A stretch of DNA of 64,000 nucleotides from positions 1,178,001 to 1,242,000 of the forward strand of contig CP016490.1 in NCBI GenBank assembly GCA_002966495.1, given 5' to 3'. This DNA comes from Halomonas sp. GFAJ-1 (GTDB lineage Bacteria > Pseudomonadota > Gammaproteobacteria > Pseudomonadales > Halomonadaceae). The stretch's first letter is position 1, and the number at the start of each line of letters is the position of its first letter. A program made the position numbers and the translations under genes. Positions 46,301 through 54,615 of this stretch are shown here, piece after piece. The notes under the pieces were generated by a model. It made no database searches. It saw only the letters and a program-made list of their open reading frames with translations, and was not told the DNA's origin.

Positions 46301-46828
46301 GGCCATTAATCCCAGATTGATGCTATTACGATAGTCTTCGATTATTTGTAACCCAACACGCTTCATGGTGCTCGATTTGCTCAGCGGCGAGCGTGCGCCC
46401 GCCGGGCATGCGGAGGCATTGAACGTATTGGGCTGGCAGGCCGTCAGATTTTCTCGGTCACCGTCTTCCTCACCAATGGCCACTCGGCCATCCAGCCCCT
46501 CTTGGCCACTTTCCGAGTTGTCCAGGATCAGCAGTACATTGGGGGGCACTCGGCTGACGACGTTCAAAGGCGCTGGGGAAATACCGACACGGTCACTGGG
46601 AATATCGAACTCTTCGTCGATAGGGGCATCGTCACCTCCGCCAATGGGGGGCTCTGGCTCTGGTGGCGGATCAGGCGTTGGTTCTGGTTCGGGGTCATCC
46701 AGATCCAGGTCTTCGTCTGGATCATAATCTGGGGGTGGGGGAGGAGCAAATCCATAAGCTGGTTCATTAACCATACTTAGCATAAAGGTGGCGGCCAGAA
46801 TTAATGGTAAAAAACGGATGTGCTTCAC
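43349..46828 (-). CDS. pilY1: PilY1-type pilus tip/adhesin protein
   Basis: Large exported protein of type IV pilus assembly and adhesion. From GTG 46828 (AGAGG site upstream, just after the pilX stop) it has 1159 residues and a signal peptide of about 26 residues ending AYG. Residues 28-85 are Pro/Asp/Glu-rich. A von Willebrand-like segment opens with VLLILDNSES, and a C-terminal PilC/PilY beta-propeller shows MVAANDGMLHGFNANTGREL, YFMDGTPAVREV, VVGTMGAGGRTVFALDVS and IFGNGYNS. A calcium-binding-like DLSGDGKPDID lies near the end. An ATG at 46867 would lengthen it across pilX and lacks a signal peptide. Last gene of the minor-pilin operon. Confidence 0.9.
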   Translation of the reverse strand: MKHIRFLPLILAATFMLSMVNEPAYGFAPPPPPDYDPDEDLDLDDPEPEPTPDPPPEPEPPIGGGDDAPIDEEFDIPSDRVGISPAPLNVVSRVPPNVLLILDNSESGQEGLDGRVAIGEEDGDRENLTACQPNTFNASACPAGARSPLSKSSTMKRVGLQIIEDYRNSINLGLMAYQQNPASTDRNSFNSGNTVVWRLTERAVDVRYSTRSNPDWYNPAFEGAWNSTIKRYRTRLPNSDFYAFFNVGVPGYFTVNRTSTSLPGPSDDRTEYWRTDTYPTSRQDQTVDRYRELTQSSSCGRSCTRPDAPHGVYYADYVASAGLPLVDSLRQRGIPNWGAHVLSLQLNQREWRTTSSPGLGYLHVPIGGLNDDGTVNSAHWEAIETKLGTQRHDWSGHGNPLTDPEWPLISAGLTPIEGTMYTARDYFLNNGGSGNSFRREQGYRTDISIPNLNNPEAQQCLVNANIWLTDGLPSVDRSGNSLGNNVSGALASAEAALKRLYDDTGARLANPVRTYVVGFNMPPDIANLPNVSDDPLGDLARAGGTERAYFANDEASLNQVMQQVLGNIIAASQSNTSAAVNSDEFGVEDGNLLYTAGFRSEDWSGRLAASEIQTDGSRSQRWNAETVLSQQIGSRRLLTSQRPEGGSRVGVELAANTSGLSNDEVSWLKGNPVPGLRQRQSLLGDIINANPVLLQGSGNRPPLLMVAANDGMLHGFNANTGRELFAYLPAELTQGENPPLRELTRPDYTHRYFMDGTPAVREVNIENGPSAVVVGTMGAGGRTVFALDVSNPGNAELLWEFRHPELGTGVSQPTITQLTDGRWVAIFGNGYNSTSYQASLFVVDIKKAANARGPTFLHLKTNTGSEAAPNGLATPTVTAWPWRNDNSANGARFAYAGDLAGNMWRFPLTEGGSVNRLYQGSADQPITSAPAVTMSSGSTDTLMVLFGTGSYFRNSDVGDSAPQQFLGIQDRVGRTATYGTSDLVTQHITGNASRDGFNLRASTNLAPSSNQRGWRIELPPGERVIAAPSISSSLPRRVRFSTLLPDESDPCGGGRSGFFMSLLADTGGSGGSTTFDLSGDGKPDIDATINGDAITGLQAGTGERLVGVNDGQVERLFIGNPDDPNASPNGDGSIAIGFSDEHIGRRSWRQLFDEEEADI

Positions 46829-46835
46829 GGGGTCA

Positions 46836-47261
46836 CTACCTCTGCTGGCGAACGAACAAGGATTCAAGTCTCACGCGGGTATCTTCACCATGGCCAAATC
46901 CTTGGGCTTCAATGCGATACAGGATATCGCGGACTTCACCGCCTTCATTATCGGAGCGCGAACCGATAGTCTCAATTTCATGTGATCGGTAGCGCGGGTT
47001 GCGATTGAGTTGAGCCATGTTCATGGTATGTGTTGACCAGCCTCCCGAAGGGGCCGCGCCGTTCTGCAAGCGTGTCTCGGCTTCCCGCAAGGCGGCTTCG
47101 GCTGCCTGAAAAGCAATGCTATGGTCGCGTTGGCTGGAGGCCATGCGGTCCTGTGTTATGGCCCCTTGCATGGAAGAGAGGCTCAGAATCGTCACGATAG
47201 CCAGAAAAATCAGGCTCAGTACCAGTGCCATGCCTTGCTGTGGGTGGCCTCGCATCGACAT
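46836..47261 (-). CDS. pilX: Minor pilin PilX
   Basis: A 141-residue pre-pilin-like protein. After a short leader ending QQG, the hydrophobic helix MALVLSLIFLAIVTILSLSSM forms the pilin stem; like other PilX proteins it lacks the Glu5 of major pilins. DRMASSQRDHSIAFQAAEAALREAE is the conserved second motif of the family. ATG 47261 lies one base after the pilW stop. It would be cleaved by PilD and form part of the priming tip complex with PilV, PilW and PilY1. Confidence 0.9.
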   Translation of the reverse strand: MSMRGHPQQGMALVLSLIFLAIVTILSLSSMQGAITQDRMASSQRDHSIAFQAAEAALREAETRLQNGAAPSGGWSTHTMNMAQLNRNPRYRSHEIETIGSRSDNEGGEVRDILYRIEAQGFGHGEDTRVRLESLFVRQQR

Positions 47262-47262
47262 G

Positions 47263-48297
47263 TCAGCGGTTCCTCAAGGCGATGGTGGTGGTGAACGCCT
47301 GATACAGCCGCCCTTCACTGCCGGTAAAGGCGTTGTCACCCTGAAAGTTGCCCACGGCAAGCGTGGTGTCGGCGTTACGCAGGTTGGGTCGGTCGCTTTG
47401 CACGATTAGCGTAATGCGCACCGCACGCACGCTAGGCCACTGGGCATCGTCGATGTCGTCCGCCGCAAGATAGTCATCGTCCACCAGAAACGCTGTCCGC
47501 ATGGCCACCACATGGCTAGCTACGATTTCATTGCGTGGTGTGGTTGTGCTGAGGTCCAGCCGCATCAGTGCCGGATTGCCATTATTATTCGGGTCGATGC
47601 CCAGGTAGTAGATAGCGCTACCCAATGCACTCAGCGAGACATTTTGCTCAGGTTGATAGCCCAGCCCGCTGGCGGCGCCCCAAAGGCTGGTGTTGGGTGC
47701 CACATTACTCTGCCAGCCGGTCGTGCTGGCTTTTTGCAGTACGCGGGCGCCGTTGGAGGTGTTATAGAAAATATCGCAGTTCAACAGGCCCTGCAGCAGT
47801 AACAGCTGTTGATTGAACACGGCGCCTACATCACGATTTAGCGTGAGCTGTTGGTTGCTGTCGAGGCTGGCTATTTCCAGTGACTCATCGGCAAAGCCAG
47901 TGCGTGCAATGAGGCCTCCCCGAAACGCCAGCACGTCCTGGTTGTCCAGCGGGCTATTCAAACTGGCGGCAAAATCGGCGCTGGAGGCATCCACCCATGC
48001 CTGTAAAGGCAGGGGCGCGCTGCTGGCATCGGCAATATTGCGCACGTGCACGGTGGTCTGTGGCGAGGCACAGCCGCCGCTGTAGTCGGCCTGGCGTAAC
48101 TCTCGTGACAGCGTATCCAGAGCAAATCGGCCTGTGTCCTGCATATCCGCCAATGCTGTCTGAAAGCGAAAGCTCTGCTGCGACGAAATGAATAGCTGAG
48201 TCGCTCCCGCCATGACCAGAAGGCCGATGACCATGGCCACCAGCAACTCGACCAGCGTGAAACCCGCTTGTGCTTGAGAAGGAGAAATATGGCTCAC
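47263..48297 (-). CDS. pilW: Minor pilin PilW
   Basis: A pseudopilin of about 344 residues from GTG 48297, one base beyond the pilV stop. The class III leader and stem are SPSQAQAGFTLVELLVAMVIGLLVMAG with cleavage expected after the Gly before FTLVE. QTALADMQDTGRFALDTLSRELRQADYSG is the PilW family motif, given here in parts: MQDTGRFALDTLSRELR. A longer frame continues upstream inside pilV but is not pilin-like. It lies between pilV and pilX in the minor-pilin operon. Confidence 0.88.
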   Translation of the reverse strand: MSHISPSQAQAGFTLVELLVAMVIGLLVMAGATQLFISSQQSFRFQTALADMQDTGRFALDTLSRELRQADYSGGCASPQTTVHVRNIADASSAPLPLQAWVDASSADFAASLNSPLDNQDVLAFRGGLIARTGFADESLEIASLDSNQQLTLNRDVGAVFNQQLLLLQGLLNCDIFYNTSNGARVLQKASTTGWQSNVAPNTSLWGAASGLGYQPEQNVSLSALGSAIYYLGIDPNNNGNPALMRLDLSTTTPRNEIVASHVVAMRTAFLVDDDYLAADDIDDAQWPSVRAVRITLIVQSDRPNLRNADTTLAVGNFQGDNAFTGSEGRLYQAFTTTIALRNR

Positions 48298-48298
48298 G

Positions 48299-48706
48299 CT
48301 AGAGCTCCGATACCAGTTGGATTTGCCGAACGTCGTCGGGGGCGGACGTGTCGTCCCAGCGTACCGTGACGCTGACGCGCCGATTGGCAACTTCGATGCC
48401 GCCTTCGCCGCCGGGCAGAGCAGTCGCCAAGTCTTCGACCCACTGTGTTTGATCACGGCCGGGAAGGCCACTACCTTCGGGAGTGTTGCCTAGTACCAGC
48501 GTGTAAGAGGAGGCTTGTTCGCGATTGGCACGCACCCTGTCCAGCATGTCCTGTGCCATGTTGGTGGCCTGCGTTTCGAAATAAGCGGCACGGTTATGTA
48601 CCAGGGATTGGGTTTGTAGTCCCAGCACGCCCAGCAGGCCGATCGACAGCACCAGCAGGGCAATCAACGACTCCAGCAAAGAAATACCGCCTTGGGCCTT
48701 GGGCAT
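48299..48706 (-). CDS. pilV: Minor pilin PilV
   Basis: A 135-residue pseudopilin with leader MPKAQGG and stem ISLLESLIALLVLSIGLLGVLGLQ, including Glu5, followed by TQSLVHNRAAYFETQATNMAQDMLDRVRANR (family motif around MAQDMLDRVRANR). ATG 48706 gives the shortest leader; a GTG at 48733 overlapping the fimT stop would add nine residues and is also possible. Part of the tip-priming complex. Confidence 0.85.
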   Translation of the reverse strand: MPKAQGGISLLESLIALLVLSIGLLGVLGLQTQSLVHNRAAYFETQATNMAQDMLDRVRANREQASSYTLVLGNTPEGSGLPGRDQTQWVEDLATALPGGEGGIEVANRRVSVTVRWDDTSAPDDVRQIQLVSEL

Positions 48707-48725
48707 CAGTTCGTACTCACTTTTA

Positions 48726-49196
48726 TTAGTCACAGGCTCGCCGCTGGGCCAGTACCCGGGAAATACCGCTGGGCTCCACGCGCACACAGCGGCCAATATC
48801 ACCCAGCGTGAGCGAGACACTCTGTGAGGTAAAGTTCGCGCTCTCCAACCGTCCTAGGCTGTTGAAGGTAAAATCTTCGGGAGCGTTCTCGATCGCGAGG
48901 TCAGCAGACGACTGCTCCCAGCGCCGCACGATGTCGCCGTTGGCCTCCACTTCCCAGCCTGTGCTCCACCCTCCGGCGGCAGGCTTCAGGAGAGCTCTCT
49001 GATTACGTCGTACGGCCTCGCTGCGCGCAAAGCTCAGCGCTATCTTGTAATCATTGGTCGTCGTGATCACCCTGTTCTCTTGAATGATTCTGGCAAAGTT
49101 GGGTACGGCGATGGTCGCCAGCGTGGCAAACAGGGCAAGCGTGACCAGCAATTCCAGCAGGGTAAAACCGGCGGAGAGACGTTTTGTCGTCAGCAT
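48726..49196 (-). CDS. fimT: GspH/FimT-family pseudopilin
   Basis: A 156-residue pseudopilin, first gene of the operon. Leader MLTTKRLSAG is followed by stem FTLLELLVTLALFATLATIAVPNF with Glu5, and YKIALSFARSEAVRRNQ is the GspH/FimT motif. The C-terminus has a disulphide-like pair, RCVRVEP and RACD. It precedes pilV-pilW-pilX-pilY1, the same order as in Pseudomonas. No pilE gene follows pilY1 here. Confidence 0.88.
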   Translation of the reverse strand: MLTTKRLSAGFTLLELLVTLALFATLATIAVPNFARIIQENRVITTTNDYKIALSFARSEAVRRNQRALLKPAAGGWSTGWEVEANGDIVRRWEQSSADLAIENAPEDFTFNSLGRLESANFTSQSVSLTLGDIGRCVRVEPSGISRVLAQRRACD

Positions 49197-49557
49197 GAAG
49201 TGCTACTCTGATAGTCGAAAGGCCGAGTACCGTCTGACCGGGGTCATCATATCGTTATTTGAATTTACGTTATGGAAGTATAGCGTTAATGAAGGTGTGG
49301 GATGAACCCCGCGCCCAGGTGTCGATTGGATTGCACCATCGTCATACATCAGGTATCGGCGTAAAGGCCAAAATATTCAATAGTCTAAAGCTATTGGTTT
49401 GGTTGTAAAATGCAAATTGTGACTATCGTTAAGGTGCTTTAAAACTGTGACACATCGATAATGCATCCGAGGCGCCAGCAATCATCGTCTTTAGCGTGGA
49501 TGCACTGCACTTGTTCCCTTGGTCATTCCAAGGCATAGAGCAATAAGGGAGAAAGCT
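49197..49557. promoter_or_regulatory. Divergent fimT/katG promoter region with OxyR-like element
   Basis: The 361-bp gap holds no gene. ATAG-N7-CTAT occurs at 49380-49394, matching one half of the known OxyR consensus (ATAG and CTAT arms separated by seven bases); the second half expected seven bases away is not convincing. It lies about 165 bp upstream of katG, a common OxyR target. Confidence 0.4.
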
Positions 49558-51711
49558 ATGAGCGGTAAATGTCCTGTCATGCATGGTGGCAACACATCGA
49601 CTGGTACGTCCAACAAGGACTGGTGGCCGGAAGGACTGAATCTGGATATCTTGCATCAGCAAGACCGTAAATCGAACCCGATGGACGCAGACTTCAACTA
49701 CCGTGAAGAAGTGCGCAAGCTCGATTTCGACGCACTCAAAAAAGACGTTCATGCGCTGATGACTGATAGCCAGGAGTGGTGGCCCGCTGATTGGGGGCAC
49801 TACGGTGGCTTGATGATTCGTATGGCGTGGCACTCCGCAGGAACCTACCGCATCGCGGATGGCCGTGGGGGCGGTGGCACTGGCAGCCAGCGCTTTGCGC
49901 CGCTCAACTCCTGGCCAGACAACGTGAGCCTGGACAAGGCACGCCGCCTGCTGTGGCCAATCAAGAGGAAGTACGGCAACAAGATCAGCTGGGCCGACCT
50001 GATGATCCTGGCGGGCACTGTGGCCTATGAATCCATGGGGTTGCCCTCCTACGGCTTCTCGTTTGGCCGTGCGGATATCTGGGAGCCGGAAAAAGACATC
50101 TATTGGGGCGATGAAAAAGAGTGGCTGGCGCCCTCTGACGAGCGCTACGGCGATGTCGAAAAGCCCGATACCATGGAAAACCCGCTGGCTGCGGTTCAGA
50201 TGGGGCTTATCTATGTAAACCCGGAAGGCGTGAACGGCCAGCCTGACCCGTTGAAAACTGCCCAGCAAGTGCGCGAAACCTTCGCCCGCATGGCGATGAA
50301 CGACGAAGAGACGGCCGCTCTGACGGCGGGCGGTCACACCGTCGGCAAATGTCATGGTAATGGCGATGCCGGTGCCTTGGGCGCCGAGCCGGAAGCCTCT
50401 GACGTTGAGAACCAGGGCTTTGGTTGGAACAATCCGCACATGGATGGTCAAGCGAACAAAGCGGTGACCTCCGGTATTGAAGGTGCTTGGACCACCAACC
50501 CTACCCAATTTGATATGGGCTACTTTGACTTGCTGTTCGGCTACGAGTGGGAGTTAAGGAAGAGTCCTGCCGGTGCGCACCAGTGGGAACCGATTGATAT
50601 CAAAGAAGAAGATAAGCCAGTCGATGCTACTGATCCTTCGGTTCGCCACAATCCGATTATGACGGATGCGGACATGGCGATGAAGATGGACCCGACTTAT
50701 CGCGCCATCTGCGAAAAATTCATGGCAGATCCAGAGTACTTCAAGCTGACCTTTGCCAAGGCATGGTTCAAATTGACGCACCGCGATCTTGGCCCGAAAT
50801 CCCGTTATATCGGTCCGGAAGTCCCCGCTGAAGATTTGATCTGGCAGGACCCGATCCCGGCAGGCAGCACCGACTATTGCGAAGAAGTGGTTAAGCAGAA
50901 AATCGTAGAAAGCGGCCTAAGTATCAGCGAGATGGTATCAACCGCTTGGGATAGTGCCCGTACCTACCGTGGCTCCGACATGCGTGGTGGTGCTAACGGT
51001 GCCCGTATTCGTTTGGCACCGCAGAAAGATTGGCAAGGTAACGAGCCAGAGCGTCTGGCAAAGGTACTGAGCGTGTATGAGCAGATCTCTGCCGACACCG
51101 GCGCCAGCGTTGCTGATGTCATCGTATTGGCAGGTAGCGTGGGTGTTGAGAAAGCCGCCAAAGCGGCGGGCTACGACGTCCGCGTACCGTTCCTGAAAGG
51201 GCGCGGTGATGCCACTGCCGAAATGACCGATGTTGACTCTTTCGAGCCGCTTGAGCCACTGGCAGATGGCTTCCGTAACTGGCAGAAGAAAGAGTACATC
51301 GTGAAGCCGGAAGAGATGTTGCTGGACCGCGCCCAGCTAATGGGGCTGACAGGACCGGAATTGACCGTGCTGCTGGGTGGTATGCGAGTGCTAGACACTA
51401 ACTATGCGGGTACTAAGCATGGTGTCTTCACTGACCGTGCAGGCCAGTTGACCAACGACTTCTTCGTCAACCTGACCGATATGGGCAATACGTGGCACCC
51501 GGTAAGCAATAGCGCTTATGAAATCCGCGATCGCGCCACTGGCGCTGTTAAGTGGACCGCGTCTCGCGTTGATCTCGTGTTCGGCTCCAACTCACTGCTG
51601 CGTTCTTACGCAGAAGTGTACGCCCAGGATGATAATGGCGAGAAGTTCGTAAAAGACTTTGTGGCCGCCTGGACGAAAGTGATGAACGCGGATCGCTTCG
51701 ATATCGCCTAA
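49558..51711 (+). CDS. katG: Catalase-peroxidase
   Basis: Haem enzyme that destroys hydrogen peroxide. From ATG 49558 (GGGAGAAAG site) it has 717 residues, the usual length. The distal haem pocket is MIRMAWHSAGTYR, followed by DGRGGGGTGSQRF; the Tyr of the Met-Tyr-Trp adduct is in GLIYVNPEGVNGQPDP; the proximal His is in TAGGHTVGKCHG. The second, degenerate domain begins about residue 430. No signal peptide, so cytoplasmic. A strong terminator follows. Confidence 0.96.
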   Translation: MSGKCPVMHGGNTSTGTSNKDWWPEGLNLDILHQQDRKSNPMDADFNYREEVRKLDFDALKKDVHALMTDSQEWWPADWGHYGGLMIRMAWHSAGTYRIADGRGGGGTGSQRFAPLNSWPDNVSLDKARRLLWPIKRKYGNKISWADLMILAGTVAYESMGLPSYGFSFGRADIWEPEKDIYWGDEKEWLAPSDERYGDVEKPDTMENPLAAVQMGLIYVNPEGVNGQPDPLKTAQQVRETFARMAMNDEETAALTAGGHTVGKCHGNGDAGALGAEPEASDVENQGFGWNNPHMDGQANKAVTSGIEGAWTTNPTQFDMGYFDLLFGYEWELRKSPAGAHQWEPIDIKEEDKPVDATDPSVRHNPIMTDADMAMKMDPTYRAICEKFMADPEYFKLTFAKAWFKLTHRDLGPKSRYIGPEVPAEDLIWQDPIPAGSTDYCEEVVKQKIVESGLSISEMVSTAWDSARTYRGSDMRGGANGARIRLAPQKDWQGNEPERLAKVLSVYEQISADTGASVADVIVLAGSVGVEKAAKAAGYDVRVPFLKGRGDATAEMTDVDSFEPLEPLADGFRNWQKKEYIVKPEEMLLDRAQLMGLTGPELTVLLGGMRVLDTNYAGTKHGVFTDRAGQLTNDFFVNLTDMGNTWHPVSNSAYEIRDRATGAVKWTASRVDLVFGSNSLLRSYAEVYAQDDNGEKFVKDFVAAWTKVMNADRFDIA

Positions 51712-51746
51712 TCATCACACGTTTATGTGTCTTAAATAGAGTGATC

Positions 51747-51774
51747 AGCCCGCATCGAAAGATGCGGGCTTTTT
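51747..51774 (+). terminator. Rho-independent terminator after katG
   Basis: AGCCCGCATC and GATGCGGGCT pair around a GAAA tetraloop, followed by TTTTT. Confidence 0.95.
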
Positions 51775-51802
51775 CGTGCGAACAACATACCAAAAGATGT
51801 GG

Positions 51803-52732
51803 TCATGCCCACACGCTCAGCTGTTGCCGATAAGCCTCCTGCGCTTGGCTGGCGCTGACCGGCGTTAGCCATACCTCGGTACCGGGCAAACACTGGGCAA
51901 GGGTGGCGCAGGCCATCGGGGTGAGGGCACCTAGACGAGGGTAGCCGCCGATGGTCTGACGGTCATTCATCAGCACAATAGGTTGCCCATCGGGGGGGAT
52001 TTGTACCGCGCCAAGGGGAATGCCTTCAGAGATGATACCGCCCTGTGTACTCAATAGCGGTTGGCCGGTTAGGCGGATGCCCATGCGGTCAGCGCGGTTA
52101 TCCACTTTCCAAGGCTGATTAAACGCTCGAAAAAGCCCCCGGCCACTGAAAGAGGCGATTTGTGAGCCGAGTACGATGGGTAAGCGGCAGCCTGAGTTGG
52201 GCATCGACAGGTCATGATGTTCAGGGATACGGCGTACCGCCGGTGCAGTGCCTTTCCAGGTTAAGCAGTCGCCTACTTGCAGTGGTTTACCATCTTCGTG
52301 CAGGCCGCCAACCTGCTCCCGTGCGGTGCAGGCACGGCTGCCGAGCACTTCAGATGCATGTAAGCCGCCGGGAAAGGCTAAATAGGCGCGTAAGCCTTTG
52401 CGTGGCTGGCGAAACACTAAAGACTGCCCTGGCTGGAGCTTAAAGCTTAGGTTAGGCGCCAGCGGCTTGCCGTCGAGGGTAGCGGCCAAATCAGCACCGG
52501 TCAGCGCCAAGCGAACCTCGCTGTTGGTTTCTAGCGTTAGGTTACCGCCCATGACGATTTCCAGCGCGGCGCTATCTGGTGCATTGCCAAGCAGCCAGTT
52601 GGCCCAGCGAAACGCTATCCAATCGGCGGCACCACCTTGAGTAAATCCCAGGTGGCCCACGCCAAAGCGCCCAAGGTCTTGAACGAGTGCGAGCGGTCCT
52701 GCTTGTTTGACGGTTAGCATTGCTTGGCTCAT
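51803..52732 (-). CDS. pxpC: 5-oxoprolinase subunit C (KipA/biotin-dependent carboxylase-like)
   Basis: Third subunit of the ATP-dependent 5-oxoprolinase PxpABC, which opens pyroglutamate to glutamate. The 309 residues carry the family start VKQAGPLALVQDLGRFGVGHLGFTQGGAAD (in parts: LVQDLGRFGVGHLG), NPDSAALEI-like NAPDSAALEIVMGG, AFPGGLHASEVLGSRAC and GAVQIPPDGQPIVLMNDRQT. It overlaps pxpB by four bases (ATGA). Confidence 0.92.
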   Translation of the reverse strand: MSQAMLTVKQAGPLALVQDLGRFGVGHLGFTQGGAADWIAFRWANWLLGNAPDSAALEIVMGGNLTLETNSEVRLALTGADLAATLDGKPLAPNLSFKLQPGQSLVFRQPRKGLRAYLAFPGGLHASEVLGSRACTAREQVGGLHEDGKPLQVGDCLTWKGTAPAVRRIPEHHDLSMPNSGCRLPIVLGSQIASFSGRGLFRAFNQPWKVDNRADRMGIRLTGQPLLSTQGGIISEGIPLGAVQIPPDGQPIVLMNDRQTIGGYPRLGALTPMACATLAQCLPGTEVWLTPVSASQAQEAYRQQLSVWA

Positions 52733-53433
52733 GGACGCTCCTCCATCGGCGAGGTATCACCACCCGATGCTTCGAACTCAGCCTTGGTAATTGCTTTAAA
52801 GCGCACTTTATCGCCTGGCCGCAATAAAGGTTCGCCCCGTTTGGCGTAGTCAAACAGCGGCACGGGGGTACGCCCTAAAATATTCCACCCTCCTGGGGAG
52901 GGCAGTGGGTAAATAGCCGTTTGGCGCTCGGCAATCCCAACACTACCTGCCGTCACCCGGCGGCGTGGTGTTTTCAGCCTGGGTGTGGCTAAGCGTTCAT
53001 CCACTAAGCCCATAAAGCCGTAGCCGGGCGCGAAGCCAAGCGCGAAGACACAGTAATCGTGGTTACAGTGACGCTCAATGAGAGCACCAACACTCAGCCC
53101 TGCGCGTTCAGCGACCAGCGGTAGCTCTGGGCCGACGCTTTCGTCATACCAAACGGGGATTTCGTGTAGTTGGCCGTGCTGGTTCTCAGCAGGCGTTAAA
53201 TGGCGTAAGGCGTCGCGGATCAGCGTGGTGGCCTGGGCAAAAGGGAGCTGTTGACAGTCGTAGTGCACCAGCAACGAGGTGTAGGAGGGAATCAGGTCTA
53301 TAAGGGCATTGCCAAAGGCCTCGCGTAAAGCGTGATCGGCGGCAATAATCCATGCCATATTGGTTTCGTCGATCTCATCGAAGAGGCGCACGGTAAGTGC
53401 GTCCATTGCCGCTGTTTCTAAGCGCAGTTTCAC
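52729..53433 (-). CDS. pxpB: 5-oxoprolinase subunit B (KipI-like)
   Basis: A 234-residue subunit of 5-oxoprolinase. The conserved C-terminal part reads YCVFALGFAPGYGFMGLVDE, PRLKTPRRRVTAGSVGIAERQTAIYPLPSPGGWNILGRTP (in parts: VTAGSVGIAERQTAIYPLPS). GTG start at 53433 overlaps the pxpA stop (GTGA), so the three genes are translationally coupled. Formerly read as a kinase inhibitor or allophanate hydrolase subunit 1; the three-gene context supports oxoprolinase. Confidence 0.92.
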   Translation of the reverse strand: MKLRLETAAMDALTVRLFDEIDETNMAWIIAADHALREAFGNALIDLIPSYTSLLVHYDCQQLPFAQATTLIRDALRHLTPAENQHGQLHEIPVWYDESVGPELPLVAERAGLSVGALIERHCNHDYCVFALGFAPGYGFMGLVDERLATPRLKTPRRRVTAGSVGIAERQTAIYPLPSPGGWNILGRTPVPLFDYAKRGEPLLRPGDKVRFKAITKAEFEASGGDTSPMEERP

Positions 53434-54182
53434 GCGGACTCCAGTGCTGTAAAGGCCTCTCGGATAGCGCGAACGGCGGCAACGGATTCCGGGTTATCGC
53501 CGTGAACACATAACGTGTCACAGGGAAGATTGAGCGCTGTGCCATCGCGGGCCGTCAACGCTTCCCCTTTTGCGAGCGCCACGGCCTGAGCGACGATGGT
53601 CGCTTGATCGTGGTGAACGGCGCCTGGTAGGCGGCGTGAGGCAAGGTGACCGCTGGCTTCATAGGCGCGATCGGCAAAGGTTTCAAACCAAAGGGTTATA
53701 CCCATCTTGGCGGCTAGTTCACGGTGAGGTTCAGGATCAGCCGTGGCCATGACCATCAGTGGAAGGTGGGCATCGTAAGCCCGAACAGCGCGCATGACGC
53801 CTTCCAAAAGTTCAAGGTTTGCCGCCATATCGTTATACATTGCCCCGTGGGGTTTTATATAGCGAAGCGAAGCACCTTCTGCTTGGCAAATACCCGCCAG
53901 CGCGCCCACTTGGTAAAGCACCATATCTTCCACTTCAGCGGGTGAGCAGGCCATAGAGCGGCGGCCAAAGCCCATCAAGTCAGGATAACCAGGGTGTGCG
54001 CCGATGCGCACGTTATGTTTGGCAGCGAGAGCAACGGTACGACGCATAACGTGGGGATCAGAGGCGTGGTAGCCGCAGGCAATGTTGGCACAGTCAACGT
54101 GGGGCATTACCTCAGCATCCAGACCAATCGACCAATTGCCGAAGCTTTCGCCCATATCGCAGTTAAGCAGCGGGATTGCCAT
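53430..54182 (-). CDS. pxpA: 5-oxoprolinase subunit A (LamB/YcsF family)
   Basis: A 250-residue subunit with the LamB/YcsF signature: NCDMGESFGNW at the N-terminus, PHVDCANIACGYHASDP, IGAHPGYPDLMGFGRR, YIKPHGAMYND and LCVHGDNPESV. Together with PxpB and PxpC it removes 5-oxoproline, a damage product of glutamine and glutathione metabolism. An AGGAGACGTT ribosome site precedes ATG 54182. First gene of pxpABC, divergent from the LysR-TRAP operon. Confidence 0.93.
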   Translation of the reverse strand: MAIPLLNCDMGESFGNWSIGLDAEVMPHVDCANIACGYHASDPHVMRRTVALAAKHNVRIGAHPGYPDLMGFGRRSMACSPAEVEDMVLYQVGALAGICQAEGASLRYIKPHGAMYNDMAANLELLEGVMRAVRAYDAHLPLMVMATADPEPHRELAAKMGITLWFETFADRAYEASGHLASRRLPGAVHHDQATIVAQAVALAKGEALTARDGTALNLPCDTLCVHGDNPESVAAVRAIREAFTALESA

Positions 54183-54615
54183 AACGTCTCCTGGGTGGGG
54201 GTTATTAGCTCTTAAGAGCTTTTATTAATTAAAAGTAGTTAAAAAACAGCGTTATTAGTTGTTGTTTGTAAATGGCTAATATAGTGATCGCAGTTATTTA
54301 ATTATCAGTGTAAAGCCAATATATGGAGCTGACTCGCTAAGTTCCAATCGTTTTTAGCGATATTAAGTATCGGCACTTTCTATCATGCTGTTATTTAGTG
54401 GAAAAATAGTTGACGCTGAGGTTCTATACGATTATCAACTAAATAAAGCGTTTCAATAAAAAGACAAAAAAGAAGCGCATACGCCAGCCAGACACCGCAG
54501 AGCCAACGCCTGAATAGGCGAGGTGATGCATCATGGAACGGTAAGGTAAGCCAGTGCATCGGCGCCTGTGCAGGATCCTAGAAAATGTATGTAAAAATGC
54601 TGGTTAGGCAAGATT
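54183..54615. promoter_or_regulatory. Divergent pxpA / LysR-TRAP control region
   Basis: A 433-bp AT-rich gap with no gene. A ten-base palindrome TGATGCATCA lies at 54523-54532 and several TA-rich promoter-like stretches lie at 54200-54450. It is the expected place for binding of the LysR regulator encoded at 54616; no site can be assigned with confidence. Confidence 0.35.

Noticed and set aside
49429..50508. A 359-codon open frame on the minus strand opposite katG
   Set aside because: It is antisense to a clear, conserved catalase-peroxidase, has no recognisable domain, and its composition (rich in Arg, His, Val) is typical of the shadow of a codon-biased gene.
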